Shown in pieces: positions 1 through 9,714 of a stretch of 64,000 nt of DNA. This DNA comes from JAOPZW01 sp963835295 (GTDB lineage: Bacteria > Actinomycetota > Thermoleophilia > Solirubrobacterales > Solirubrobacteraceae), in contig CAWIEX010000014.1 in the NCBI GenBank assembly GCA_963835295.1, positions 434,001-498,000 of the forward strand, given 5' to 3'. Position 1 is the stretch's first letter, and each line of letters starts with the position of its first letter. A model generated the notes under the pieces. The model saw only the letters and a program-made list of their open reading frames with translations. It did not search any database and was not told where the DNA came from. The position numbers and the translations under genes were made by a program.

Positions 1-1958
1 TGCAGGACGACGACGACGGCCGGCGCCTGGGAGCCCTGCGCCTTGTGGATGGAGACCGCGTGGGCCAGGCGCATGGTGTCGAGCTCGCCGACGTCGAGGC
101 TCAGGCGCCGGCCGTCGTCGCAGGCCAGCAGCACGCGGTCGCGCTCGGCGTTGTGGTGCTCGATGACGCCCATCTCGCCGTTCATCAGCTCGCGCTCGTG
201 GTTGTTCTTGGTCTGGATGACGCGATCGAGGACGCGCAGCGGTGTCCCCGGGATGGCCGCCCCGTCGGCGTTGAGGCGCGCGCGCAGCTCGGCGTTGAGC
301 GCGTCGATGCCGGCCGGCCCGCGGTGCATGGGAGCCACGACGAGCACCTCGGCGCGCGGGTCGAGGTCGTAGTGGGCCGGCAGGCGCTGCGCGGCGAGCG
401 ACACGACCTCCTCGCGGATCGCGTCGGGGCCGGTGCGCTCGATGAAGAAGAAGTCGCGCAGGTCGCCCGGGCCAGCGACCGTCGGCGGCGGCGTCCCCGC
501 GTTGACCGCGTGCGCGGCGCGGACGATGAGCGAGCGCGCGGCCTGGCGGAAGATCTCGGTCAGGCGCACGACCGGCACCGAGTCCGACTCGATGAGGTCG
601 TCGAGCACGCGGCCGGGGCCGACCGGCGCGAGCTGGTCGACGTCGCCCACCAGCAGGACGTGGGTGCGCGGCCCGACGGCGCCGAAGAGCGCCTCGGCCA
701 GGCGGACCGACAGCATCGAGGCCTCGTCGACGATGAGCACGTCGGTGCCGGGGATCGGGTCCTCGGGGCCGCGGGCGAAGCCCTCGTCGGGGGCGTACTC
801 GAGCAGCCGGTGGATGGTCGTCGCCGGCGCGCCGGTGATCTCGGCCAGCCGGCGCGCCGCCTTGCCGGTGGGAGCGCACAGGCGCACCGTCCGCTTCTGC
901 GCGTGCAGGAGGTCGACGAGCGCGCGCATCGTCATGGTCTTGCCGGTGCCTGGGCCGCCGGTGAGGATCGCGAGACGGCGCTCGAGCACGGCGCGCACGA
1001 CCGCCCACTGGGCGTCGATGGGGGCCAGGTCGCCGGTCGGGCGCTCGATCGCGCCCAGGCGCAGGCGCGGCTCGTCCTCGATGAGCTCGCGCACGTGGCG
1101 GGCCAGCCGCGTCTCGACGCCGTGCATGGCCGGGTCGAAGACGCGGTCGCCCTCGATCACCAGCCGGCCGCGGGCGGCGAGGTCGTCGATGCGGTCATCC
1201 GCGTCGGCGCCCAGCATGCGACGGGCGCGCTCGGCCAGCTCGGCGCGGGGGAGATGGCAATGGCCGTCGCTCTCGGCCTCGTGCAGGGCGTGACGCAGCC
1301 CGGCGTCCAGGCGCCCGGGGGAGTCCGGCGGGGTTCCGAGCGCCTGGGCGAGCGCGTCGGCCGTGGCGAAGCCGATGCCGTCGAGCTCGGTCAGGCCGTA
1401 GGGGTCCGAGCGCAGGGTCTCGATCGCGCCCGGGCCGTAGGCGCGATAGATGCGCGCGGCCACCGCCGCCGGCACGCCGTGCTCCTCGAGGAACAGCCGC
1501 ACCGCGCGCAGCGCGCCCTGGTCCTCCCAGGAGCGCACCGCAGCGCCGATCCGCCCCGGCCCGATGCCCGGTACCTCGCGCAGCACGCGGTCGGGATCGC
1601 GATCGACGGCGGCGAGGACGTGCTCGGGGCCGTGGCGCTCGAGCAGCCACTGCGCTCCGCGCGGGCCGACGTGCTTGACGGAGCCCAGGTAGGCGAGCAG
1701 CGCCGCCTCGCTGGCCGGCTCCTCGACGCGCGCGCGCTCGGCCACGAAGCGCCAGCCGTGGCGCGGATGGCGCTGCCAGCCGCCCTGCACGGCGACCGAC
1801 TCGCCCTCGTGGACGTGATCGAGCGCCCCGACGAGGACGACCTCCTCGCCCTCCTCGCTGACCCCGGCCAGCACCGTGAAGGCGCCGTCGGGCGCCCGCC
1901 AGCGCACGGCGGCCACCTCGACGCTGAGCGCGGTCTGTTCGGGGTCGAAGGGCTCCAC
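1..1958 (-). CDS. recD2: RecD2-type ATP-dependent DNA helicase, C-terminus cut by window edge
   Basis: Superfamily 1B 5'-to-3' DNA helicase of the RecD2 type, which acts without RecBC in DNA repair. About 650 residues are visible, starting at GTG 1958 with VEPFDPEQTAL. The N-terminal half holds helix-hairpin-helix-like segments (for example LREVPGIGPGRIG). Walker A is GGPGTGKT, encoded near 930-955, and Walker B is VLIVDEAS near 715-740. Further helicase motifs include GDVDQLAPVGPG, and HAVSIHKAQGSQ close to the left edge. The N-terminal extension before the P-loop separates it from RecBCD-type RecD. The stop lies outside the window. The neighbouring minus-strand gene is a broken NUDIX gene. 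The start has no strong ribosome binding site, so it is uncertain. Confidence 0.9.
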   Translation of the reverse strand, partial: MEPFDPEQTALSVEVAAVRWRAPDGAFTVLAGVSEEGEEVVLVGALDHVHEGESVAVQGGWQRHPRHGWRFVAERARVEEPASEAALLAYLGSVKHVGPRGAQWLLERHGPEHVLAAVDRDPDRVLREVPGIGPGRIGAAVRSWEDQGALRAVRLFLEEHGVPAAVAARIYRAYGPGAIETLRSDPYGLTELDGIGFATADALAQALGTPPDSPGRLDAGLRHALHEAESDGHCHLPRAELAERARRMLGADADDRIDDLAARGRLVIEGDRVFDPAMHGVETRLARHVRELIEDEPRLRLGAIERPTGDLAPIDAQWAVVRAVLERRLAILTGGPGTGKTMTMRALVDLLHAQKRTVRLCAPTGKAARRLAEITGAPATTIHRLLEYAPDEGFARGPEDPIPGTDVLIVDEASMLSVRLAEALFGAVGPRTHVLLVGDVDQLAPVGPGRVLDDLIESDSVPVVRLTEIFRQAARSLIVRAAHAVNAGTPPPTVAGPGDLRDFFFIERTGPDAIREEVVSLAAQRLPAHYDLDPRAEVLVVAPMHRGPAGIDALNAELRARLNADGAAIPGTPLRVLDRVIQTKNNHERELMNGEMGVIEHHNAERDRVLLACDDGRRLSLDVGELDTMRLAHAVSIHKAQGSQAPAVVVVL

Positions 1959-1991
1959 GAGGCGAAGGTAGCGCCCCGCGCGGCGGGCTCT

Positions 1992-2722
1992 CTACCGCGG
2001 GTTGCGCAGGAAGAGCGCAGGTCCTGCGCAGCGCAGCAGCGCCAGCGCGCAGGCGGCGCCGGCGGTCAGCGGCGCCGGTGGGCGCGCCACGTCGAAGGCC
2101 TCCACGAGGTCGAACTCGTCGCCGCCCGCCCGCGCCGGAACCGCTTCCAGCGCGAGCGCGACGCACACCTCGGGGCGCAGGCGCGCGAGGTCCCAGCCGA
2201 GCCCCAAGATGCGCACAGCGCTCGGATCGGCGCTCACGCCGAGCTCCTCCAGCGCCTCGCGCGCGACGGCGGCGGCGATCGGGTCGGCCCGGGCTCGAGC
2301 ATGCCCGAGGGGACGACGTGCCAGGCGCCGGGATCGAGCGGCAGCCCGGCGCCCCGGCGCCCGAGCAGCACGCGCCCGTCGGGCAGCGTCGCCGCGACCG
2401 ACAGCCCGAGGGCCGCGACCCGCCCGTCGCCGCGATGCAGCGGGTCCCCGCCGGCAGCCGCGGCCGCACGCGCGCGCAGCGCGGGGTCGTGGGCCAGGGC
2501 GTCGGCGGTGGCCACCATGTCGAAGTAGCCCGCCGGCCGCGCCCGCACCACCCCGCCGGTCACGGCGGTCATGGCCAGCACCGGGCCGTCGTGCATCGCC
2601 GGCACGCGCCGGCGCAGCGCCGCCAGGTGCGCGGCGCAGCCGGCGCGCAGGGCCGCGTCGACCGGCCAAGGCCCGTCGTCGACCACCACGCGCACGTCGT
2701 CGCGTGCCTCGACCTCCACCAC
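1992..2722 (-). pseudogene. NUDIX hydrolase, frameshifted within the NUDIX box
   Basis: NUDIX pyrophosphohydrolase-like protein of about 240 residues, substrate unknown. The upstream frame reads through GAWHVVPSGMLEPG. The rest of the box, AAAVAREALEELGV, is in another frame and continues to a stop at 1992. Only two bases lie between the GGG and GAC codons near 2290, so one base appears to be missing beside a G run. The box is also somewhat irregular, lacking the first Glu of Gx5E. The start is placed at GTG 2722 or 2719, only a few bases from the divergent dapA start, and is uncertain. It could be a true pseudogene or a sequencing error. Confidence 0.65.
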
Positions 2723-2729
2723 GTGTGGG

Positions 2730-3602
2730 ATGATGGCGCCAGTGCCGGGCATCGGGTCGGTCATCACCGCCATCGTCACGCCGTTCGACGAACGGCTCGA
2801 GGTCGACGAAGAGGCGTTCGTCGAGCTCATGGCGCACCTCGCGCGCCACGGCTCCGACGGCTTCGTGGTCTGCGGGACCACGGGTGAGGCACCCACGCTG
2901 TCCGACGACGAGCACCTGCGGCTGGTCGAGCTCGCGGCCAGCGAGCGCCCCGAGGGCACGACCGTCATCGCCGGCACCGGCTCGAACGACACGCGCCACG
3001 CCTGCCACATGACCGAGCGCGCGACCGAGGCTGGCGCCGACGCGATCCTCTCGGTCACCCCGTACTACAACAAGCCCAACCGGCGCGGGCTGCGCCGCCA
3101 CTACGAGGAGATCGCCCGGGCGACCGACAAGCCCATCGTCCTCTACAACATCCCCTCGCGCGTCGTCCTGGACCTCCCCAACGACTTCCTGGCCGAGCTG
3201 GCCCAGATCGAGCGCGTCGAGTACGTCAAGCAGGCCAACAACGCGAACCTCGGGCTGGTCGACGGGCTCGGGCTCTACGCCGGCAACGACGAGGTCTTCG
3301 CCCGCACGCTCGACATGGGCGGCCTCGGCGGCATCCTCGTGGCCAGCCACGTGGTCGGCGACGAGATGCGCCGCATGGTCGACGAGCCCGACCAGCGCGC
3401 CGAGATCGACGCGCGCCTGCAGGACGTCTGGCAGGCCATGGGGGTCACCACCAACCCGATTCCGGTCAAGGCCGCGCTGAACATGCTCGGCCACCGCGTG
3501 GGCGGGCTGCGGCTGCCGCTCGTCGAGGCCGACGAGGACGAGCAGGCCGCGGTGCGCTCGGTGCTCGAGCGCCACGGGCTGCTGCAGACCGCCGGAGCAT
3601 AG
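2730..3602 (+). CDS. dapA: 4-hydroxy-tetrahydrodipicolinate synthase
   Basis: First committed enzyme of lysine/diaminopimelate synthesis, condensing pyruvate with aspartate semialdehyde. The 290-residue length fits the family. The TIM-barrel signature is clear: GTTGE (residues 49-53), catalytic Tyr139 in VLYNIPSR, Arg144 for substrate carboxylate, and Schiff-base Lys167 in EYVKQ. The residue after the lysine is Gln, where Glu is common. Two tandem ATG codons (2730 and 2733) could start it. The stop is 2 nt before the RNase J start, so the two genes are probably cotranscribed, a pairing common in actinobacteria. The other dap genes are 36 kb away. Confidence 0.95.
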   Translation: MMAPVPGIGSVITAIVTPFDERLEVDEEAFVELMAHLARHGSDGFVVCGTTGEAPTLSDDEHLRLVELAASERPEGTTVIAGTGSNDTRHACHMTERATEAGADAILSVTPYYNKPNRRGLRRHYEEIARATDKPIVLYNIPSRVVLDLPNDFLAELAQIERVEYVKQANNANLGLVDGLGLYAGNDEVFARTLDMGGLGGILVASHVVGDEMRRMVDEPDQRAEIDARLQDVWQAMGVTTNPIPVKAALNMLGHRVGGLRLPLVEADEDEQAAVRSVLERHGLLQTAGA

Positions 3603-3604
3603 AC

Positions 3605-5269
3605 GTGGCGAACGGCACCCTGCGGGTCCTGCCCCTTGGTGGGCTGGGTGAGATCGGCAAGAACATGACGGTCTTCGAGTACGAGGACCGGATCGTCGTC
3701 GTCGACGTCGGCCTGCGCTTCCCGACGGCCGAGATGGTCGGCATCGACCTCGTGCTGCCCGACTTCGCCTACCTGCGCGAGCGCGTCGACGACATCGAGG
3801 CGATCGTCGTCACCCACGGCCACGAGGACCACCTCGGGGCGCTGCCCTGGGTCCTGCGCGAGCTGGCGGTGGACATCCCCGTCTTCGGCGGGCCGCTGAC
3901 CACCGCGATGGCGCGCTCCAAGCTCGACGAGCACCGCCTCAAGGAGGTCGACGTCAACGACGTCAAGGACGGCGACCGCTTCGAGCTCGGGCCCTTCGAG
4001 ATCGAGCTCGTGCACATGACGCACTCGATCCCCGATGCGGCCGGCGTGATCCTCTACACGCCGGTGGGCACGGTGCTGGTCACCGGCGACTACAAGTTCG
4101 ACCAGACACCGGTCGACGGCATCCCCGCCGACGTCGGGCGCCTGGCCGCGCTGGGCCAGGAGGACCTGCTGCTGCTGTGCGGGGACTCGACCAACGCCGA
4201 CCGCCCGGGCTTCTCGCCCAGCGAGGCGATCGTCGGGCCCAAGCTGCAGGAGATCTTCCTGGGCTGCGAGGGGCGCATCGTGGTCACCTCGTTCGCCTCG
4301 AACATCCATCGCGTCCAGCAGGTCGTCCACGCCGCGGCCGCCCACGGGCGCAAGGTCGCGCTCGTCGGGCGCTCGATGCGCAAGAACGTCAACATCGGGC
4401 GCTCGCTGGGCCACATCGACGTGCCCGAGGGGATCCTCGTGCAGCCGCGCGAGCTCGAGGACTGGCCCGACGAGAAGCTCGTGATCATCTCGACCGGGTC
4501 CCAGGGCGAGCCGCTCAGCGCCCTGCGGCGCATGGCCCACCGCGACCACCCGCAGGTCGAGTTGCACCAGGGCGACACCGTGCTCTTCAGCGCCACCCCG
4601 ATCCCGGGCAACGAGCGCGCCGTCAACGAGACGATCGACCGCCTCTACCACATCGGCTGCGACGTGATCACGACCCGCGAGGCGCCGATTCACGCCTCCG
4701 GGCACGGTTACCAGGAGGAGCTCAAGCTGATGCTCAACCTGACCCGGCCGCGTTACGTGATGCCCTTCCACGGCGACCACAAGCGCATCCACTTGCACGG
4801 GCGCCTGGCCGAGGCCGTCGGCATCGACGCCGACAACGTGTTCAAGGGCGAGAACGGCCTGCCGCTCGAGCTCGACGGCAAGAGCGCGCGCTTCGCCAAG
4901 GCCGAGCGCTCGGGGATGATCTTCGTCGACGGCGTCGACATCGGCGACCCGACCGACGTGGCTCTGCGCGACCGGCGCATGCTCAGCGCCGATGGCATCT
5001 TCGTCGTCGTCGCCACCATCTCCGAGCAGGACGGCTCGTCGGTCGCCGAGCCCGAGGTCATCTTCCGCGGGGTCCCCTACCCCGAGGACGCCACCGAGAT
5101 GCTCGACGAGATCCGCGACACGGTGGAGGCCTCGCTGGCGCGCGCCGCGAGCGAGGAGATCCGCGAGATCGACCTCTTGCAGCAGGTCCTGCACGACGAC
5201 CTCGCGGAGTTCGTCTACGAGCGCCTGCGCCGGCGCCCGATGGTGCTGCCGGTCGTCGTCGAGGTCTAG
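3605..5269 (+). CDS. rnj: Ribonuclease J
   Basis: Metallo-beta-lactamase/beta-CASP ribonuclease with endonuclease and 5'-to-3' exonuclease activity in mRNA decay and rRNA maturation. It is 554 residues, the usual length, from GTG 3605. The zinc-binding HGHEDH motif is at residues 71-76, followed by GDST, ASGHG and the beta-CASP motif around MPFHGDHKR. The C-terminal domain after residue 450 is typical of RNase J. It follows dapA by 2 nt. An RNase Y gene at 22.4 kb gives this genome both major Gram-positive-type decay nucleases. Confidence 0.95.
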   Translation: MANGTLRVLPLGGLGEIGKNMTVFEYEDRIVVVDVGLRFPTAEMVGIDLVLPDFAYLRERVDDIEAIVVTHGHEDHLGALPWVLRELAVDIPVFGGPLTTAMARSKLDEHRLKEVDVNDVKDGDRFELGPFEIELVHMTHSIPDAAGVILYTPVGTVLVTGDYKFDQTPVDGIPADVGRLAALGQEDLLLLCGDSTNADRPGFSPSEAIVGPKLQEIFLGCEGRIVVTSFASNIHRVQQVVHAAAAHGRKVALVGRSMRKNVNIGRSLGHIDVPEGILVQPRELEDWPDEKLVIISTGSQGEPLSALRRMAHRDHPQVELHQGDTVLFSATPIPGNERAVNETIDRLYHIGCDVITTREAPIHASGHGYQEELKLMLNLTRPRYVMPFHGDHKRIHLHGRLAEAVGIDADNVFKGENGLPLELDGKSARFAKAERSGMIFVDGVDIGDPTDVALRDRRMLSADGIFVVVATISEQDGSSVAEPEVIFRGVPYPEDATEMLDEIRDTVEASLARAASEEIREIDLLQQVLHDDLAEFVYERLRRRPMVLPVVVEV

Positions 5270-5284
5270 ACGAAGCCGGCGCAC

Positions 5285-5795
5285 ATGGTCGCGGTCGCCC
5301 TGCTCGACGGCGAGGCCGCCGCGGACGCCGGCCTGCTCGCCGCGCTGCGCGAGATCGTCAACGAGGCCTACGCGCGCGGCGAGGTCGGGCTGTGGCGCGA
5401 GGGCACGGAGCGGGTCGCCGACGAGGACCTGCGCGCCCTCGTCGCCTCCGGCCAGCTGGCGGCCGCGCGCGAGGACGGCCGCGTCGTCGGCTGCGTGCGC
5501 GTGGACCCCGCTCGACCCGCGGACCGCCGAGCTCGGGCTGCTCGCGGTGGCCGGGGGGCGCGCAGGGTCCGGCGTGGGCCGCGCGCTGATGGCCTTCGCG
5601 CACGACCTCGCGCGCGAGCGCGGCCACACCGCGATGCGGTTGACGCTGCTCGTCCCGCGGGAGGGGTCGCACCCCTTCAAGGTCCGCCTCGACGACTGGT
5701 ACCGCCGCCAGGGCTACCGAGTCGTCGGGCGCGCGGACTACGGCGCGACGCACCCGCAGCCGGCCGCGCTCCTGGCCGTCGGGTGCGACCTGTGA
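5285..5795 (+). pseudogene. GNAT family N-acetyltransferase, frameshifted
   Basis: GCN5-related acetyltransferase of about 170 residues, substrate unknown. The N-terminal part (MVAVALLDGEAAADAGLL to DGRVVGCVRVD) is in one frame from ATG 5285. The acetyl-CoA-binding part (LDPRTAELGLLAV, then RAGSGVGRALMAFAHDLA) continues in another frame to the stop at 5795. The switch is at about 5509-5513, where four C residues stand and three would restore the frame. It lies 15 bp after rnj on the same strand. The rest of the protein looks well conserved, so this is either a recent mutation or an assembly error in a C run. Confidence 0.7.
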
Positions 5796-5973
5796 CCTTC
5801 GAGCGCGCGCTGGGCTAGGCCGCGCGCATCCTGCGCTGCGCGGCGCTCAACTGCCGCATCGAGGGAAGGGAGTCCCCCGCTCCGCCTCGGGCGGGCCGCG
5901 CCGGGGCGCTAGCGCGCTGTCTTTGTGTCACAGGACGACACTTAGTCGGCTTCCTTCGCGCAACGGTGGTCGT

Positions 5974-5996
5974 TTGTGGGGCCAGGAGCCCCACAA
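5974..5996. terminator. Hairpin between convergent genes, probable terminator
   Basis: A perfect 9-bp stem, TTGTGGGGC pairing with GCCCCACAA, closes a 5-nt loop. It sits in the 340-bp gap between the GNAT gene on the plus strand and the sensor kinase on the minus strand. There is no long T tract, so it may be a GC-rich terminator or simply a stable hairpin. No gene is supported elsewhere in 5796-6135. Confidence 0.4.
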
Positions 5997-6135
5997 GGCA
6001 CCATCGTTCACTCACGGCCGAGGACGACCGCGCCCGGTCGCGCCGCCCCGGGTCCGCTTCCCCTCGGTGCCCGGCCGCGCAGTGCCGCGAGCGCGAGCGG
6101 ACGGCAGCCAGCCGGCCAGCGCCAGGAGCGCTCGG

Positions 6136-7554
6136 CTAGGCGACCGGCTCGGGCTCGCGCGCCGGGACGTCGGCCCCGGGCAGGCGCACGACGAAGCGCG
6201 CGCCCGGGTTGACCTCCTCGAGCACGACGCCGCCGCCGTGCGACTCGGCCACCGCGCGCACGATCGAGAGCCCGAGCCCGCTGGAGGAGCCGCGGTCGCC
6301 GGCGCCGCGGACGAAGCGCTCGAAGACGTGCTCGCGCAGCTCTGGGGGCACGCCGGGACCGTCGTCCTGGACCGCGAGCACCACCTCGCCGTTGTCGCGG
6401 CCCACCGTGGCGCGGATGTGCGTGCCCTTGGGCGTGTGGCGGATGGCGTTCTCGACGAGGTTGAGCGTCATGCGGTAGAGCTCGTCGCGGGTGCCGTCGA
6501 CGACCGCGTCGTCGGCGTCGATCGTGAGGTGGCGGCCGTCGGAGACGGGGCCGAGCTCCGCGGCCACCTCGACGAGCACGCGGCTGACGTCGGTCGGCTC
6601 GTGGGGGAGCTGGCGGTTGGCGTCGGCGCGGGCCAGCAGCAGCAGGTCGCCCACGAGGCGGCGCATGCGCTGCGAGGAGCGCAGGGCCGAGCTCACCGCC
6701 TCGCCGCGCTCGCCGTCGAGGACGTCGGTCAGCAGCTCGAGGTTGGCGAGGATCGAGGTCAGTGGCGTGCGCAGCTCGTGCGAGGCGTCGGCCACGAACT
6801 CGCGCTGGCGCTGCAGGGCGCCCTCGGTCTCCTCCTGGGCCGCCTCGAGCGAGTCGAGCATCGCCTGCAACGTGCGCGCGAGCTCGGCCACCTCGTCGTC
6901 GGCGGCCGGCTGGGGGATGGTCTTCGACGGGTCGCGCGTGCGCTGGATGTCGCGCGCCGCGCTGGTCATGCGGGCGACCGGGAGCATGGCGCGGCGCCCG
7001 AGCACGACTCCGCCCAGCAGCGCGAGCAGCGTGCCGCCCAGGACGCCGGCCGAGAGGAAGAGCCGGATGCGCCGGATGGTCGCCTCGATGTCTGAGACCT
7101 TGCGCCCGTACTGGAGGATGACGGAGAACAGCAGCCGACTCGGTCGCCCGGTCTCGGCGTTGATGCTGCGCACCGGCCGGCGGCGGACCTCGACGCGCAG
7201 GCCGCCGATGCGCGCGCTGCGCTGGGGGTAGATGAGCCCGAAGTTCGGCGCGCCCTTGGTCTGGTCGATCGGCGTGCCGTCGTTGAGCAGGATGCGGATC
7301 GTCGCGTTGCCCGGTGCCGCGTAGTCCTGCAGCTCGGGCTGGCCGCGCCGGCAACGCCCCTTGCTGAAGTTGCAGACGAGGACCACGCGGTCTGAGAGGT
7401 TGTCGACCGCCGCCGCGAGCTCGTTGTTGAAGTCCGAGCGCACGCGCGAGGACGTGACCTGCCCGATGGCCACCGCGAAGCCCGAGAGGATGACCAGCGT
7501 CAGCCCGGCTGACAGCAGCGCCAGGCGCCACCGAATCGCGATTCGGTCAAGCAC
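6136..7554 (-). CDS. Two-component sensor histidine kinase
   Basis: Membrane sensor kinase of 472 residues, paired with the response regulator just upstream. It starts at GTG 7554, overlapping the regulator's stop. It has a transmembrane helix at residues 11-31, an extracytoplasmic loop of about 130 residues containing two Cys (VCNFSKGRC), and a second helix at about 165-187. A HAMP region follows, then HisKA with phospho-acceptor His259 in DASHELRTPL. The ATPase domain shows NLVENAIRHTP, DDGPGVP and GLGLSIV. Architecture resembles MprB/PrrB-type kinases, but the signal cannot be read from sequence. The loop Cys pair might form a disulfide, which is inference. Confidence 0.93.
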   Translation of the reverse strand: MLDRIAIRWRLALLSAGLTLVILSGFAVAIGQVTSSRVRSDFNNELAAAVDNLSDRVVLVCNFSKGRCRRGQPELQDYAAPGNATIRILLNDGTPIDQTKGAPNFGLIYPQRSARIGGLRVEVRRRPVRSINAETGRPSRLLFSVILQYGRKVSDIEATIRRIRLFLSAGVLGGTLLALLGGVVLGRRAMLPVARMTSAARDIQRTRDPSKTIPQPAADDEVAELARTLQAMLDSLEAAQEETEGALQRQREFVADASHELRTPLTSILANLELLTDVLDGERGEAVSSALRSSQRMRRLVGDLLLLARADANRQLPHEPTDVSRVLVEVAAELGPVSDGRHLTIDADDAVVDGTRDELYRMTLNLVENAIRHTPKGTHIRATVGRDNGEVVLAVQDDGPGVPPELREHVFERFVRGAGDRGSSSGLGLSIVRAVAESHGGGVVLEEVNPGARFVVRLPGADVPAREPEPVA

Positions 7555-8233
7555 GCAGCACGTACCCCGCGCCGCGGATGGTGTGCAGCAGCCGCGCCTC
7601 GCCGCCGGATTCGAGCTTGCGGCGCAGGTTGGAGACGAAGACCTCGATCGTGTTCGTGGTGGCGAACGGGTCGTAGCCCCACACCTCTTCGAGCAGGCGC
7701 TGGCGCGGCACGACGATGCGCTCGTTGCGCATGAGGTACTCGAGCAGCTCGAACTCACGCTGGGTCAGATCGATGTCGCGGCCGCCGCGGCTGACCTCGT
7801 GGGTGTCGGGGTTCAGCGCCAGGTCGCCCACGACGACCGAGGCGCTGCCGCGCGGCGGGCGGCGGCGCAGCAGCGCGCGCAGGCGGGCGAGCAGCTCCTG
7901 ACGCTCGAAGGGCTTGACCAGGTAGTCGTCGGCCCCGGCGTCGAGGCCCTCCACGCGCGCCTCGAGCGCGTCGCGGGCGGTGAGCATGAGGATCGGGACG
8001 TCGTCGGCCGAGCGCAGCCTGCGCGCCACCTCCATGCCGTCGAGCTTCGGGAGCCCGAGGTCGAGGATGACGAGATCGGGGTTGAACGCAGCCGACTGGT
8101 CGAGCGCCGTCTCGCCGTCCCCGGCGACGCGCACCTCGTAGCCCTCCAGGCGCAGCGATCGCTGCAGGACCTGGGCGATCTCCTCGTCGTCCTCGACGAC
8201 GAGCACGCGTGGGTCGCGTCCGGTGACACTCAT
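7547..8233 (-). CDS. OmpR/PhoB-family response regulator
   Basis: DNA-binding response regulator of 228 residues. The receiver domain has the acidic pair Asp15-Asp16, phospho-acceptor Asp58 in VILDLGLP, Thr85 and Lys107 in LVKPF. The C-terminal winged-helix domain includes LTQREFELLEYLM and ends GYVLRA, the standard OmpR-type terminus. The start is ATG 8233. It overlaps the kinase by 8 nt, so the two are translationally coupled. It is the cognate regulator of that kinase; target genes are unknown, and the adjacent phosphoesterase and ABC exporter are only candidates by proximity. Confidence 0.94.
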   Translation of the reverse strand: MSVTGRDPRVLVVEDDEEIAQVLQRSLRLEGYEVRVAGDGETALDQSAAFNPDLVILDLGLPKLDGMEVARRLRSADDVPILMLTARDALEARVEGLDAGADDYLVKPFERQELLARLRALLRRRPPRGSASVVVGDLALNPDTHEVSRGGRDIDLTQREFELLEYLMRNERIVVPRQRLLEEVWGYDPFATTNTIEVFVSNLRRKLESGGEARLLHTIRGAGYVLRA

Positions 8234-8271
8234 GTGCAGAGGACCACTGTAGGGCGCTACGTCAAGGCGCG

Positions 8272-9714
8272 CTAAGGCAGAAAGAGCCGCACGTTGCGGT
8301 CGTCTGCAGTCCCGGCCTCGCCCTTGGGGCGGCCGCCCTGCGCGTCGAGATACGCGAGCTCGCGCGCGGTGTCGGCCAGGGGGTCGGGCGCGGTGTCGAG
8401 CATCCATGTCTCGAGCACGGTCCCGCCGCCCGGGGTGGCGCGCACGCGCAGCGCGCGCCCCTGCTGCGGGTAGTCGGCCAGCGCCGCGGTCTGCACGAGC
8501 CAGTAGCCGCCGGTCGCCGTGTGGCGGGCGACGACGCGGTTGTGATGGGAGTCGCCCGCCAGCGCCGCCACGACGTGGCGATCGGCGTCGAGCAGGGCCA
8601 GCGCCGCCTGGCCTCCGTCGACGCTCGTCAGCGGCTGGTGGGAGACGACGATCACGCGCCGATCGCCGGCAGCGGCGAGCTGGCCCGCGAGCCACTGCGT
8701 CTGCTCGGCCGAGAGCACGCCGCCCGAGCCCACGTCGCGGCGCACGGTGTCGAGCACGACGACGCGGACCGCGCGGCCGGCATCGAAGACGTAGTCCATG
8801 CGCGCGCCGCTGCCGCCGTGGCCGCTGGCGGCGCGCAGCCCCGCGACGGCCTGCTGCGGGGTCAGCTCGCGGCGCGTGGGGTCGGGCGCCACGCGCGTCG
8901 TGGCCCCCGGCAGCCCGCCGCTCAGCACGCGGTCGACGAGCTGCGGCGTGAGCGCGTTCTCGCTGCGCGGCACGTCGAGGCCGGCGTCGGGCGTGACGAG
9001 GCGCTCGCCGCCGACGGCCACCGCCGTGGTCGACGGCGTCCGGGCCAGCTCCCCCGCGACGAGCAGGTCGTGATTGCCCGGCACCGCGTACCACGGCGCG
9101 CGCAGGCCGCCCGCGCGGAAGGGCCGCTGGGCGGCGTGCAGCAGCCCGCGGTGGCGCGGCGGGTCGACGTCGGGACGGTAGTAGGCCGGGTCGGGGTCGG
9201 CGGCCGCCTGCACACCCTGGTAGCCCGGCGCGCCCGAGTCGGGATCGGCGCGGCCGCCGTCGAGGACCGTGCGCGCGAGTGCGAGCTCGTTGGCCTGCGC
9301 GTTGTCGATCAGGTCGCCGGTGACGAGGACCGCGTCGGGGCGCGCGGCGTTGACCGAGCGCACCGCGGCGTCCAGCACCTGCGCGGAGAGCGCCTCCTGG
9401 GGGCGGAAGGTCGAGGAGAAGGGACCGCCGAGGCGGTCGAGGAACGGCACCCGCGCCGGGGACTCCTCGTCGCGCACGTGCACGTCGGTGAGGACCGCGA
9501 GGGTGGCCAGCGTGCGCCCGGGCGCGAGCGCCCGCGCGAGGTCGGTGCGGTCGCGCAGCCGCTCGCCGGGGCCGCGGGTCAGGACGCCGTCGCCGTCGGG
9601 GTCGTGCCACGTCGCGACGAGCGTCGACCCGCTGGGGCCCGACACGCGCGAGCTGCTGCCGCCACAGCTCGCGACCGCCAGCGCGACGAGCACGAGGGCG
9701 CCGGCCGTGCGCAT
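8272..9714 (-). CDS. Calcineurin-like metallophosphoesterase, predicted lipoprotein
   Basis: Secreted metallophosphoesterase of 480 residues. The N-terminus has a lipoprotein signal with the lipobox-like AVASCGG, so it is probably anchored outside the membrane. Metal-binding motifs appear in order: TDVHV, GDLID, GNHD, SHQP and AGDSHHN. The spacing resembles the actinobacterial PPA1498-like phosphoesterase family, from memory. Its ATG overlaps the stop of the preceding ABC permease as TGATG, so the exporter and the phosphoesterase appear to be one operon. The substrate cannot be predicted. Confidence 0.85.
   Translation of the reverse strand: MRTAGALVLVALAVASCGGSSSRVSGPSGSTLVATWHDPDGDGVLTRGPGERLRDRTDLARALAPGRTLATLAVLTDVHVRDEESPARVPFLDRLGGPFSSTFRPQEALSAQVLDAAVRSVNAARPDAVLVTGDLIDNAQANELALARTVLDGGRADPDSGAPGYQGVQAAADPDPAYYRPDVDPPRHRGLLHAAQRPFRAGGLRAPWYAVPGNHDLLVAGELARTPSTTAVAVGGERLVTPDAGLDVPRSENALTPQLVDRVLSGGLPGATTRVAPDPTRRELTPQQAVAGLRAASGHGGSGARMDYVFDAGRAVRVVVLDTVRRDVGSGGVLSAEQTQWLAGQLAAAGDRRVIVVSHQPLTSVDGGQAALALLDADRHVVAALAGDSHHNRVVARHTATGGYWLVQTAALADYPQQGRALRVRATPGGGTVLETWMLDTAPDPLADTARELAYLDAQGGRPKGEAGTADDRNVRLFLP

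Noticed and set aside
45..2528. Long plus-strand reading frame opposite the RecD2 helicase and NUDIX genes
   Set aside because: It mirrors well-conserved helicase motifs on the other strand. Its composition is typical of antisense frames in high-GC DNA, which rarely contain stops.
3275..5680. Long minus-strand frame opposite RNase J
   Set aside because: Antisense shadow of a strongly conserved gene; its repetitive Val/Asp/Leu/Gly composition comes from reversed codons.
5815..6015. 66-codon minus-strand frame in the gap before the sensor kinase
   Set aside because: No ribosome binding site or family motif, and it overlaps the hairpin at 5974-5996.
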